Notes under the pieces: model-generated
What the model was told of the DNA's origin: nothing
Databases searched by the model: none
Seen by the model: the letters and a program-made list of their open reading frames with translations, nothing else
Shown here: piece after piece, positions 39,601 through 51,416 of the stretch
Position numbering within the stretch: position 1 is the first letter of the stretch
Layout of the letters: the number at the start of each line of letters is the position of its first letter
Assembly: GCA_029204225.1 (NCBI GenBank)
Contig: CM055098.1
Span: 48,882,088 to 48,946,087 of the forward strand
Source of the DNA: Diphasiastrum complanatum
Lineage: Eukaryota; Streptophyta; Lycopodiopsida; Lycopodiales; Lycopodiaceae
Direction: 5' to 3'
Length of the DNA: 64,000 nt
Position numbers and translations under genes: made by a program

Positions 39601-41200
39601 ATCTTCGATTCACCTACAACAAGATCGAAACAAATTTAGCTAAAATTTGTTTAATCTTTAGTCCAGTTGCATGTTCAACATTTTTCAACTACATGTTCCA
39701 AACGCCAATCCAACCTTGAATATGCAAGTTACAAATAACAACATCTCCACCATCAGATTTTGGGTGGGGGAGTAGAGAGAGAGTGGATCTGCTTGGATCC
39801 ACTACGAGTAGTTACATTGCCAGCAACAACATCAGCAAGGTCGACAACCAAGATCACAAAACCAAAGATGATAATGACAAGGCTAAGAAGACAGATAGAC
39901 AATCCAAAGAGACACAATTATAAGAAGTACCTCAGTCACGACAAAGATCTTTCAGAAGATGGAAGCACAAGCATCGAAAAAGCAGTCCCCTTCTTCAACC
40001 AGTCTCTTGCCATACATCTGCATCCATTCTCATATCTATCGCCCACACCATCTACCGATGTCACCATCTCCACCCTATTACTATCTGTCTGTTTGCCATC
40101 ATGCCACTGTTCATCTGAGAAATTCCCAATTTTTTCAAATCTTGATAGTTTTATCGAAGTGGCTAAAGATCATTACAAGTGTCTTGTGGAGACCAACTAC
40201 CACCTACAATGGTTGATCAGCCAGAAAAGATCTAAGAGACAGGCGAAGCAGCTCGAAGAAATAAAAAGAAATAAAACAAAGAAACCTGAAGAGATCCAAA
40301 AGTGATGGATCAAAGGAAGAAAGAGCTGCAGAAAAGAAAAAGATAAAGATGACAACAAGCCTGCAGAATAAAAACAAGCTCCTCACCCAACAAGTGGTGG
40401 TCAAAGCTTGACATTGCAAGGGTCTAAGAATGCAACTGTAGTACTATCAGTTTCTTCATTCTTCCACCAAGTTCCTATCCAACACATCCATCCAAACCTA
40501 TTTCTACCACTAATTCGTCGATGAGTCTATTCCCTTGAATACTGATAACCCAAGGTTTGTGCAACCTGCCGATCGAAAGTTTTCCTTGAGATTGAGACTT
40601 CAAATGGGAGAAGAACTGAGGAAACACTAGAGCAGAATGGAGGACACAAGGAGTGCCAAGATAATTGATGAATATCTGGCATGACCTCCCAAAGCACTAG
40701 TACCTACCAAGAAACCAAAAGTGAAATCATCCATGGCGGATACAAGTGACCAAAAGAAGAAAAGAGACATGAGGGAGACACTCAAGCATGTAGAGTTGTG
40801 AAGCTGCTGGGAGCTCTCCAATTTTGAAGATATCGTCCATTTGTGAAAACAGGACATTTTGGTTAAAATGCGACAATTTCTGGATATCAGTTTTTAATGA
40901 AGATCGACAAAAATAAGCACTCGGTTTTATGCAAGCGAACGAGGATCTATGCTTTTCCAAGTGACAATCAAAGATGCCAATGCAAAGCGGAGCAATATCA
41001 TCCAATATGGATTGAAGTGGGTCCTGCAACAAATTAGGGGTGGGATGATGTTGGCGAATCCCCAATATACTCGACTAGAGCTACCCACAAGCACCTCTCA
41101 CCTTAGACCGAAGAGGTCTCTGAGAAGACGGGATGAACGAAGATTGAGAGCCGAGTATGAGAGCCGAGAAGTACTAGTTAAGAATGACAATTGAAAATTG
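39601..41200. other. Unrecognised region with medium-length open frames
   Basis: Plus-strand open frames at 39760-40305 (181 codons) and 40949-41194 (81 codons) show no recognisable domain. The first is basic near its end (KRSKRQAKQLEE). They may be fragments of one mobile-element protein. I see no splice or start evidence strong enough to call a gene. Confidence 0.3.
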
Positions 41201-41960
41201 TGTAAGCCTCATGGTGAATCCCGAAAGATGGAATGACCATGTAGGAACTAGTATTTCTAGGCTAATGTAGTAAATGCAAGTAGATCTCTCTGAAAGAAAG
41301 TAGAGTCAGCCACCTTTTGATGGTGACATCTAGTGGAAAACATAATTCCACTTGTAATTTGTGTAATGTGGAAATGCCACTAGGATGTCACCTAAGGAAC
41401 TCTCTTGCTTATTTAAGAGACTCCTTCTTTGAGAAGAGGGGCTTTTTGTGTAATTCATCTACTCCATGTCCAAATGAGAAGACGAGTTTGGTGCATCCTT
41501 TGAGCTCCTTGATCATGATTATTTTCATGAGTGATTCTCTTATTATCATGCCCTTCCATCCCTTGTGTGTGGTTGTGGATCATAGAGTGGATTAGTTTGT
41601 CTATTTTCTTGTGGATTAATGTAGGAATCAACATTCAGACAAACTATAGAGGCTAGAAATGTGGTGTAAATCTTGCAGATTTTTGGCATTCTAGTATTTG
41701 ATATTCTTGGGATGCCCAAGAATCAAGAAATGAGTGCTTCTTGATTCTCGGACTTCTAAATTACTGTTAGATTAGTTTTTTGTTTCAATTCTGTGGATTA
41801 ATGTATTGTGTGTAGAATAGTTTTAATGTTTAAGATCTGATTCAAATTCAATTTGCAACAAGTAGGATTTCAATCACTGTTCAACGGTTCTGCATGCTGA
41901 TTTTATGGTTGAACGTTTGGCATGTATGATTGACTGATTGTGGTCATTTATGCATGTGCT
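41200..41960 (+). repeat. LTR-like fragment related to the Gypsy-1 LTR tail
   Basis: The part 41690-41880 resembles 22610-22800 in the Gypsy-1 3' LTR, in the same orientation. A TATTTAAGAGA word near 41413 could be a TATA box. No gypsy coding sequence is adjacent. Probably a solo or truncated LTR; boundaries are uncertain. Confidence 0.45.
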
Positions 41961-42189
41961 TTTAGTGCAAGAGTAACCAATCTGAGTGTCCTCTAATAGG
42001 CAGAAAACTTAGAAAGTGTAGATCCATCATTCTGCCTGATCTGGGCATTGCAATAAACAAGAAAACATCAAGAAAATGCCCAACGTAGCTTGGTAACAGG
42101 CAGAAACCATTCTGGTAAACAAGAAGAAAGAACAAGAAATAGTGAACAGATTCTCTAGAGTAGGGAATCTGACTACACAAGTTAATACT

Positions 42190-42422
42190 TCTCTCAACAA
42201 ATCATTGCTTACATTCATCTTCACATAGGAAAGTGCAAGCCTAGATCTCCTCTTGTATTTAGCTGACTCTTGTGCACCTAGAGGTTCATCTTCATCCTCA
42301 ATCAAGAACTCATAAAGGTCTTGGAGCACCATGAGTGACTCCATCCTAACCTTCCAAATTTCATAATTAGTAGAATTTAATCTCTCACTAGCTTCTAGAA
42401 AGTATGGTCCAACAGATCTTAT
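42190..42422 (-). pseudogene. gag: Copia-4 gag N-terminal fragment
   Basis: The minus strand encodes SVGPYFLEASERLNSTNYE, then IWKVRMES and KMNVSNDLLREV, aligning with the Copia-2 gag start. The expected initiator codon is ATA (42420-42422) instead of ATG. The similarity ends abruptly at about 42190, where the rest of gag-pol is missing. Confidence 0.85.
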
Positions 42423-43031
42423 CCTACTAGTGAAATTCTATACACAAGAAATAGATTGGTTTGACTTGAAACTCACAAAGGTTTCACACTTGCAGTGTTT
42501 CACTCAAATTTGATTTCTAATCCAACAAATGGACTTATAATCACAGTTCTATCACTCCCTCACAAAGTTGGAATGCAGAGAAGATGAAGTGAAATATACT
42601 TTCAGACTAATCTTAACAATCTTGTCTATTTTTGGACAAAAAATGGCTTAATCTCTTTCTACCTTCTTGGTGTACTTTCAAGACCTATTTTTAACCTTAA
42701 TAGGACTTGAAATCATCCTATATTAATTAGATTTCATGAAACAAATTCAAATCTAATCAATGGCAAATGATCTTGTAGATTATCCTAGGATCCCCACCAA
42801 AAAGTACACCAACAACTCACAAATTGAATTTACAGTGACCGAATGAATGTAGTGCATTTAATGCTAGTTCAAAAGTGCCCACATGTGGGAACAATACGGA
42901 ATTTGATCCCTATCAAGTTTGAGATCAATTCCTACCACCAAAATTTAGCTCCAAGGTCGCTCTCACAAGACTAGTTTTTAGCACCAAAAAGTTTGGATTT
43001 GAATGGGTCTATGATCAAAGCTCTTGTACTT
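42423..43031 (-). other. Copia-4 untranslated leader
   Basis: About 600 bp of non-coding sequence between primer site and gag remnant. Confidence 0.65.
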
Positions 43032-43044
43032 GGCTCTGATACCA
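43032..43044 (-). other. Primer-binding site of Copia-4
   Basis: The minus strand reads TGGTATCAGAGCC, next to the LTR end. Confidence 0.9.
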
Positions 43045-43733
43045 TGTGAAAGTACTGTACTTTTGGGGACAAAAATGGATCTTAGAAGATCCACAAGAGA
43101 GATTATGTGCTTGCTTAACAATGCATCAAAAAACTAGACAACAAATCTTGATTTGGATTAACAATTTGACACATAACAAATATTGATAATCAATAAACAA
43201 GATCAAAGAGCCAAATCCGAGTCCACACATGTGAAGAGCAGGCTGTATCATGGATTTACAACAGAGATTGAAGTGCTTGAAGTATTGGTTTCATTTGGTT
43301 CACAATATCAATGTACATGTAGAGCTCAAACTCGAGATTGCCAATGTCTCCCAAAAATAATCTAACTCCTCACTATGGAGAGAGAGAATACAAAGTAAAA
43401 CTCACTTCCTTTGCTAAGTTAGGTGAAAATCTAGCATGCAATAAGAGAGTAGACTCACCTTTCCTGACCTGAAATGAAACCCTAGCCTAGATCCTAGAGT
43501 CATGCTTGGTAGGTGCATAGTTGGTAGAAATCTCATCATAAATCAAGGTCTAGATCCTACAAAGTAGGAATCACTACCAAATGGACACAACCACTCCTCT
43601 TGACTCGAGCTAACCTACATTAGGTGTAGATTGGAATATGGCACTTTGGCCATACAAGTGTCAAACAGGAAATATAGACAAAATGTACAATATTCTACAT
43701 GGCTAGATTTACCAACATAGGCAATTTTTCACA
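43045..43733 (-). repeat. 5' LTR of Copia-4
   Basis: About 689 bp. On the minus strand it starts TGTGAAAAATTGCC and ends CTTTCACA at the primer site. Its length and terminal words match the Copia-1 LTR. No 3' LTR is in the window, consistent with a truncated element. Confidence 0.75.
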
Positions 43734-44175
43734 CTTTATGCCTTCTCCATTGTATACTATGGTGAAACAATTGCCCGCAAATTTGACCATAGTCAGTCTG
43801 TTATTTTTATCATGAAATTTTTAATTATTTTGTAGGTGTATAATTCGAAATGCTTTACCCAAATCGAGCACTGCTCGAGTTGGAACAATTTTCTTTGTCT
43901 TTATATGTGTAAACTATTTTACTGAATATATTTCTTCGAGATTTAAAAATATACAAGCCAACACAAGTTGCCTTGAATTCTTTTGCATTTTCTCTAAAGA
44001 AGACAATAACTAGTGGAATTATGAGTTGATCAATTATCCAATAGAATAACTATTTGATTTTTCATTGTGTCCTTCAAATGAAATAGATCATTGGGAAAAA
44101 AAAAGTAATATTGAAAGAAAAAAATTGCACTCACAATCAATTATGTTAATTCCATTTTCTTACTCTGATTACCTA
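43734..44175. other. Intergenic, nothing recognised
   Basis: AT-rich, no supported gene. Confidence 0.5.
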
Positions 44176-44345
44176 ACATCTCAATAATTTGAGCCATGTG
44201 CTTCTTCTCCTCTGGGCATAACTTCATCACATGTCCAAGCTTATTGCAAATGCAACAACGATTCGCCTTTTTAGTCTTCTTATGAGACAAGTGTTTCTTT
44301 CACTTGGATTCATAGCTTTGATTCTTGGAGAGCTTTTCTGACTTC
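44176..44345 (-). pseudogene. Gag-like zinc-knuckle fragment
   Basis: The minus strand encodes a perfect CCHC knuckle, CCICNKLGHVMKLC, preceded by a basic stretch (KHLSHKKTKKANR) and followed by EEKKHMAQ. Such a knuckle is typical of retroelement gag or of transposon-associated proteins. No neighbouring pol sequence is seen, so the source family is unknown. Confidence 0.5.
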
Positions 44346-44576
44346 TCCATTTGAACACTTTCACTTGATTATATTGCAACATATTGTAGCCACAATTAGT
44401 TTGTTATGTTTATCTTTTAGCATATTAATTTATTACATAAGTATGTTTTTCCACTACACAAATACTAGATTTTCAAATGCAAAAATGTTGAATCCTCATT
44501 TGTTTAGTGTTTTAAGAAGCCTAACAAAAGTTAGCTCATTTTCATTTCATATTCTAACACTCCTATTTTAACAAGG

Positions 44577-45740
44577 ATGGCTTCTTTGTAGGGATACATT
44601 GTTTCCCTTATGAGTGAGCTAGGGAATTTAGTTGAGATTGACAATAAATATAAGTGGTAATTTGAGGTGTCTGACAACGATTCAAAATTAGACATATTTT
44701 TCTTTGCGTTTAGAATTGATACATGAAACGCAATGAATTGTGGATGTGTGGTGGGTATTCAAGAAGCTTTTGATGATTGTGGTTCTGAATCTTGAAAATA
44801 TTTATTAGAAAAGAATGAGAAATATTTTGAGATCCATGCTAACATTATGGATTACGAAGTCACATTGATTTCAGCAAGTGTTAACAAGAATGTTAACTCT
44901 TCCTATGGATTGAATTTGTCAGTGTATGACAATGAAACGTATAATATATTACACAAGTAGGTCCTTGAAGGATTTTCAAGGGCCAAATATCAAATTCAAA
45001 ATGATCCTAGCCTTGCTAAGTAAAAAAAAAATGTTTAAAAAAATAAATCTCGACAACAAAATAAAGGGTTGTAAGTCACAAGTGGTGTCACTTTCGTAGA
45101 AAGAATGAAAGAGTCAAAAAAAAAGACGTTGAAGAAAATAAAGAAGTTTTGATTGAGGCCTTCTCTAAAAAATCGAAGGCATTAAAATCATGCGATGAAG
45201 AAGCACTTGCAAAAAAAATATGAAATTAGATGCCTTCATAAATTTGTATCCTTTGGGTATACAAACTGAGATTGAGATTGATGTAACCAAGTGTGAGATT
45301 CCCCAGTGCAATTTAACTACAGGTCTTTTAATCGAGATTATTCTGATGCATTTCAAAGATCATTGTTTATTGGGGTGAAATTGCCCCCAACAGATGATAA
45401 TCCTATTTTAATCAAAGACTGGGAAGTTTGTAAAGGTATTAGATATGAAAATTTTGAAGGACAAGGCAACAACGATAAAGTTTTATGTTGTTGATGGACA
45501 ACATACAATTCAAGCTGCAAAAAAGTTGTGGAGAGTTTTGGATGCACAAAAGCTGCCAGATTGTAGAAGATTGCGACATCAATATCAAAGACTAAGTGCA
45601 TGCATTTTAAATCATAGGATGACTCTAGTGGAATGTGTACAGATAACCAGGGCAGTTAATGAACTAATGATGAATACAAGTTAAAAAGTTTGTTTCCTAA
45701 ATTGCTCCATCAAGCTAGAATGCAGTGGAAATTTTGGGGA
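44577..45740 (+). pseudogene. Degenerate gene with a DGQH (ParB-like) motif
   Basis: From an ATG at 44577 the frame can be followed through several stops (for example YKW-stop-FEVSD, RIDT-stop-NAMN, SES-stop-KYLLEKN), most at likely Trp or Gln positions. After a messy stretch near 45000-45200 it resumes with RSFNRDYSDAFQRSLFIG and KLPPTDDNP, then, after a one-base shift, FYVVDGQHTIQAAKKLW and further coding-like sequence to about 45720. The order of an Asn-Arg segment, a middle helix and DGQHxxxAA resembles ParB/sulfiredoxin-fold domains. This is a motif-level resemblance only. The gene is clearly dead. Confidence 0.4.
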
Positions 45741-46600
45741 TGCCTAGAGCGTTGTGTTTACCTTTGTGAACCAATGTAATGATCTAATTGCAAATGATAT
45801 TTTTTCTAAAGCTCTAATTAAATCAAAGCATCTTCAAATTGTAAATATGTTAAAGTTGGATATATCATAGTCGATAAGTGAGCTTAAAGAAGAGTGTTGG
45901 AGTTAATCTCTCTACACCTTCTGATCCATCCAAATAGCCGCAAAATTTATTTTTTACTACTCTCTTTTTTTTTCCCGTCAACTACAAATGCAATTTTGCA
46001 AAAAAAAACATTGGATACACACAAGCGAAAAAGCCAAAATCTGTGACACTACATATTTGCTCACAATTATGTGATAGTTCAACTGTTTGTAGATTTACAT
46101 AAAGTTTCGCAACAAGCAAAAAATGCAAAAAATGCATAATGTCAAAGATACATGAAGATCTCTTCATTTTGGCCTTCTTGAAAATCCCAAAAAAATATGA
46201 ACTTCTTGACATTTAGAGAACATTGTATTTTTTGCAAATATCAAAAGGTGGTAACGTAGGTGTAGAGGTGTGGTGTTGTAGAGAAGAAGAGATAGATTAT
46301 TGAGAGGTGATCACAAGAGAGTTTTATAGTGTGCAAATTACTGTGAGACTAGTGCTACACACGATCCTAAGTTATTTCATGACAGAAATTATAGTGATTT
46401 GTATTCTAGCTTATTTTGCACACCAGATTCATAAAGAATCATTGTACTTAGCTCATTTAATTGAAGCAAAAGTAGAATTTTCTTGCTCATTATTGTGTCT
46501 TGAATTATCTGAATGTATTCACTCTTTCTTGTTCTGATAACACCCTACAATCATCATTCTCATTACAACTTCCATAGGGACAATGTCTACACCTTCCATG
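45741..46600. other. Intergenic, nothing recognised
   Basis: No supported gene; homopolymer-rich. Confidence 0.45.
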
Positions 46601-46601
46601 G

Positions 46602-46850
46602 TTGTCTATGGCACCCCAAAAAGGTAGTAGAATGGATGCTCCTATGTTATTGGCTATCAAAATACTAGTTGAGTATGAAGTCTCTCTTGAGAACATAGAT
46701 GATGTTCTTAAAAGGTTGAAATTGATTTTAAATCAATTAGAAAGAAAATGGTTATTTCATCAAATGTATGCTCTTAAGTCATGTAAGAGCAAAAGTGATT
46801 TGTTCACTCATAGTTTGAAAATTTGTATTGAGACAAATTGTAAACTCTTT
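46602..46850 (+). pseudogene. Unrecognised coding fragment
   Basis: Open frame with coding-like, helix-rich content (KILVEYEVSLENIDDVLKRL, then QLERKWLF). No family is recognised. It ends where opposite-strand coding sequence begins. It may belong to the same decayed element as its neighbours. Confidence 0.3.
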
Positions 46851-46899
46851 ATGAGAGGACTCAGAAATATTATGAGATTTTATTTTTTTGGGATGAGGG

Positions 46900-47501
46900 A
46901 CAGCTACAGTTTCATCCTCAACATTTTCAGAGGCTGGCTTTGTGACCTGAGGAGTGGTAGAAGCGGGCTTGCGAGGTCCAATAGTAGATACACCTTTTGA
47001 GCTCTGTAATGAATAGACCGGATCTTTCCCCTCAGCAATAGCAGCTAGAACCATTTTTAACTTTGCTTCATGCTCTGGACAAAAACAAAAATCAAGTTTA
47101 AAATATAATGAGTAAAGGCTTTTATCTAAAAGTTCAAAGAATTTTATATTTAGTAACAACTATGCTAAGCATGAAACAAATGTAGACAAACATGAATAAA
47201 AATATGTTTTATAATTACACACCAAAATAACTAGAGCTTTATCAAAATAAGCTTTGATGGCCTCGTCTTGGCAAAGTCGAATCTTTATCATAGTCTCGTT
47301 CAGAATGAAAATAGAACGAGAATTATCCATCTCCTTTACAAGTATTTTCACAAAGCCTTCTTCTTGATCCTCATCTGGTTGATTAGCAAGCAATATTTCT
47401 TGAACTTTGAATTGTGAGTCTCCCCTGCCAGGCTTCTCAGCTAAATGAATAAAAAGCTTCGAAAGCTTTGTGTTGTTGGCCCCTTTGGTGAAGTAGTACA
47501 T
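46900..47501 (-). pseudogene. Unrecognised spliced gene fragment
   Basis: Two minus-strand exons can be proposed: 47490-47222 (KLSKLFIHLAEKPGRGD, DEDQEEGFVKILVKEMD, EAIKAYFDKALVIL) with a donor GTGTGTAA, and 47080-46900 after an acceptor TTTGTCCAG (EHEAKLKMVLAAIAEGKD, then a Pro/Thr-rich tail). The intron contains the palindrome CTATGCTAAGCATG (47160-47173). No domain is recognised. Its intron carries the same palindromic word as the methyltransferase-like gene. Confidence 0.4.
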
Positions 47502-47800
47502 GAATTTTTTTTTAATCTTTCAACAGAATATCTTGAGGTTTACCCGAAATTTTAAAAGAAATCCTCGACATTTTGCAAATTATCAAAGACAATTGAAAAT
47601 CTGCAAAAAAAAAGACTTTTTATAAAATTTAAAACATTACCTTAATGAAAATACTGAAAACTTTAATAAGACAACCCTTTTTTGTGAAAAAAAATTTAAA
47701 AAACAAAACTAAAAATTCAACACATTTTCCTACTAAAACATCTCAAAAGGATCACTTTCCTTAGACAAAGCCTTGTAAAACAAGAAAAATACAAGTAGCG

Positions 47801-48340
47801 ACCTATGCTGAGCATAGGTTGTGTTCGGGTCCTTAGTAACAACTTATGATGAGCATAGGAAGCCGGTGGGATTTTTCAATTCTAACCTCCTTTCGACCTA
47901 TGCTGAGCATAGGTTGAATCTCTGGTCCTCTTCCAACCTATGCTCAGCATAGGTGAGCAAGCATATTGTGAAGACATCCTATGCTGAGCATAGGTTGGAC
48001 TAGAGCACGTGAGTGACAACCTATGCTGAGCCTAGGTTGCATCTCTGGTCGTCTTCTAGCCCATGCCAAGCATAGGTCCTTACTCGTGCGCTCTAGTCCA
48101 ACCTATGCTCAACATAGGATGTCTTCGCAATTTGCTTGCTAACCTATGATGAGCATAGGTTAGAAGAGGACCAGAGATGCAACCTATGCTCAGCATAGGA
48201 CGAACCGTGGCTAGAATAGAGAAATCCCGCCAGAATCCTATGTTGAGCATAGGATGTTACTAAGGACCCGAACACAACCTATGCTCAGCATAGATTAGAG
48301 GAGAGGACTGGTGCAAGCACCTATGCTGAGCATAGGTTAC
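47801..48340. repeat. Foldback element made of nested CCTATGCTGAGCATAGG palindromes
   Basis: Two arms of about 215 bp (47803-48016 and 48077-48293) are imperfect inverted repeats around a loop of about 60 bp. For example, GGTTGTGTTCGGGTCCTTAG at the left pairs with CTAAGGACCCGAACACAACC at the right. Within arms and loop the 17-bp near-palindrome recurs at about 47801, 47843, 47896, 47936, 47978, 48019, 48060, 48101, 48142, 48182, 48236, 48277 and 48319, often at about 41-bp spacing. More copies lie nearby at 48404, 48870 and 48940. Not coding. Confidence 0.93.
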
Positions 48341-48689
48341 CCATGTTTTAAGAAGATGAATACAAATTAAAACATGAATATTTTCTAATGCAAGAATCTA
48401 ATACTCATGCTAAGCATAGAACAAAGTTAAAAAATGACAATAATCTTATCGTCAAGAAATCTGTAAGCAAGAACGTATGCGAAATCTTGTAGAAAGCCGT
48501 GACTTTGTCGTAGCGAGAGCTCTGGCAGCATGCATGCTTCTGAATTTGCAAATGAGGTGAGTTATGCTTGGACTGTGGTCCTTAAATAATTTTTTTTTCG
48601 AGACCCCAGCCTCACGCCAGACCTCCAGCTTGCTCTGGGACCGAGTTGCCGCGACTCACCGTCGAAATCGAGCCTGAGCCGGGACTGTC

Positions 48690-48727
48690 CAAACCTAAAC
48701 CTAACCCTAAACCTAACCCTAACTCTA
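48690..48727. repeat. Degenerate interstitial telomere-like tract
   Basis: CCTAAA, CCTAA and CCCTAA units repeated about six times, resembling the plant telomere repeat CCCTAAA. Too short and mixed to be a chromosome end. Confidence 0.7.
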
Positions 48728-50541
48728 AGGATACTACCAAACAGTATTTAAGGCATGGTAGCCGTTAGAAATTTTAATTAGCCAGTTACTTTTTAGGCTT
48801 GTTGCTCATCTGCATTTAGTTGGTTTTTTTGTATACATCTATTGAGGTTCACATATATTTTTATTTGTTCTATGACTAGCATAGGTTGCAGTTAAGTTTG
48901 AGGAGCACATTTAGTGTGGTGTTAACTATTTTAACGAGTCTATGCTTAGCATAAGTACATAGTTAAAATTTCTTGTAAGGTTATGATGTCAAGTAGTTCT
49001 ACCTCTTCTATTCCAGTAGTTGCAACTCAATATGTTACAACATCTTTATCTGACATTCCCAATGAAGCTTTTTTTATAAAGCCACTCCTAAATCTGAACA
49101 TGTTTTTGTATATGATGTGGCATCGTCATCGTTTACCCATTCATCTTCTGAAATTTCTCAAGCAAGTATTTTTCAAGAAATGACGTCTATAACTCAACTT
49201 GTATCAAATCTTTCGACCTCGTCCTCCCCTTCAGATACAGGCTCGGCACAATTAGAACATTGTTATTTTGAACAGGTTGAATCATTGAGTGATGAGTCAA
49301 AAGCTTCAATTCACTCAATTACTAATTCTAGTAAATCAACAGATCCGCGTAAGTCTGTTGATCCGCGATGTTCAGCTTTTCTCATGTTCGTAGGAGACCT
49401 TCTCAAAGTGATGTTCGTCGTGTTAAATCTAAAAGGGCTATATTCGTTGAAAATTTAGAGCCTTTTGAGGGTCCAGAACATCCTGAGGTTGGAGCAAGAA
49501 TTCTGAGTCATGAGATTCCAACACCTTCTCAACCAGTTCAAGCACCTACTAGTGTCACAGGTTCAATTTATTGATCAGACTCCAAACAAAAAAGAAAATA
49601 CAAGAGAGACTTGAGATCCTCACCTAATTTAATGAATCGTCAAAAACAGTTGATTACAAAATCTGAGATTCGAAAGGTACGAAATATTATTTGCTGCTCA
49701 TCCTGTTGTTTGCAAAAGCTAAGTATAAGAGAAATTGAAGAATTAAGATCAAACTTCTTTTTACGAAGTAAGGATGAGAGAAATTACTATTTGTGTGCAA
49801 CACTGAGGCCGGACAAAAACTCATTTTCGTATTTTTTAAATGCTTTGGAGGTTTGTCGCAAAGTTTACAAAGTAGTTCACGCAATCGGAAACTCACGGCT
49901 TCAACGAATACATGCACGACTTCCAAAAGACCCAACATTACGGGGATCCTTACAGGGCCAAACTGTTTCTCCAAATACTTTAAATACAACTGCTTGGCTA
50001 AAGCATTTCATAGATGTGCACGGAGAAAAATTGCCTAATTACTTATATTTTCACTTGCCGGATAATTTTACAAAATTATAAATATTTTTGATGTACAAAA
50101 AGTTTGCAAAAATAAAAAAATGTTCCCTATTTGAGTTACTCATATTTTTTTAGAATTTGAAAAAGAGATTTTGGACTGGTAAAGATTCCCAAAAAATCAC
50201 GAATGACAGTATGCTCCACTTGTTATAGTCTGCATAACAACTTGCAAAGACCAATGGCGAGAAAAAAAATATTAATCAAATTTGTCATTTTTTTAAATAC
50301 TTTTTGTTTTGAAAAAATTTATGTTGTAGTCTGTTTGAACACCATTATGGTATGATCTTTATTCTATTAAATAAGTGAATCATTGTATTTTCAGTGGATG
50401 CTGCAAAAGCTCTTCAACTGCACAAAGATCAACAAACAGTTGAAAGACAAAAGTTGGCCAAGCATCGAAAGAAATATTTGGAATGTCGACAAAAATATAT
50501 GGGCCTTGTTATTGATGGCATGGATCAAAAGAAAACAATAA

Positions 50542-51403
50542 TGATAAATTTTATAGTTTTTAGGACAATAATAATTGTACTTTACAATCATAGAGAGTTA
50601 TTGGTTGCTTAATCAATGAATCTATCAAGTTCTACACATTAGATCTTGATCTAGATTTACTGCACTTGGATTTAAGCAAGAGAAATGGATCAACACATCA
50701 TTTTTTTAGTGAGAGCGGCTTCACACGTGTGGAGTACTGTCCACTGTACGTCCTGCACCTGAAACAACAAGTACAATGATACTAGATAGCAATCATGCAT
50801 AAAAATCACAAGACAAATGACTAGAATCTCACAAAAGTGTAGAGTGCAAAAGTCTCATCAATTTTCCTAGCAAAATGATGATCCTTTTATGGATCAAGTA
50901 CATCCATGAGTCTGGTACAGTCCAGCAGGCCTTCACACGTGTGAAGAGTGCCACATCACTCAGATCTATCCATTTTATCCATCCTTGATCCTTATCCAAT
51001 AGTTGACCTTCTAGAATATGACTAAAATCCAAAAAGCTAGTCTCCTAGAATATAGGAATATTCCCTACAAAATAGGATCTAAGAAAAATGGTCAACTCTT
51101 ATCTTCTAGTACTCTATACACACGTGTGAACATCCACTTGCCATGTGGGAGCATTTACTCATGCACATGCAAGGAAAAGCTAATTTGTAGGTGACTAGTC
51201 AACTTGACTAAAAACTAGTCATTTCATGTTCACACTAACTAGAATGATACAAAATCAATTTGGATATATACAAACATGAAAAGTACATCCTTTCACACGT
51301 GGGAACATGCTCCACACGTGTGAAATCATATCATCAACATATTCTAATGTTTCATCAGTATTTACATGAACCAATGTCAACTGAGAAGTGACAATTTTCA
51401 ACA
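50542..51403 (-). repeat. 3' LTR of Copia-2
   Basis: 862 bp. On the minus strand it starts TGTTGAAAATTGTCAC and ends AAAATTTATCA. Pairs with 55994-56856. Contains CACGTGTG words also seen in the Copia-1 LTR. Confidence 0.93.
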
Positions 51404-51416
51404 CTCCTCCTCACTT
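51404..51416 (-). other. Polypurine tract of Copia-2
   Basis: The minus strand reads AAGTGAGGAGGAG directly before the 3' LTR; second-strand primer site. Confidence 0.8.

Noticed and set aside
44176-44345. Endogenous pararetrovirus coat fragment
   Set aside because: A zinc knuckle alone is not specific, and no movement protein, protease or RT of that kind is present nearby.
47801-48340. CRISPR-like array of short repeats with regular spacing
   Set aside because: This is a eukaryotic sequence; units are palindromes inside one large inverted repeat, and the spacers are mirror copies of each other rather than unique.
48690-48727. A true chromosome end
   Set aside because: Only a few mixed units, with kilobases of transposon sequence on both sides.
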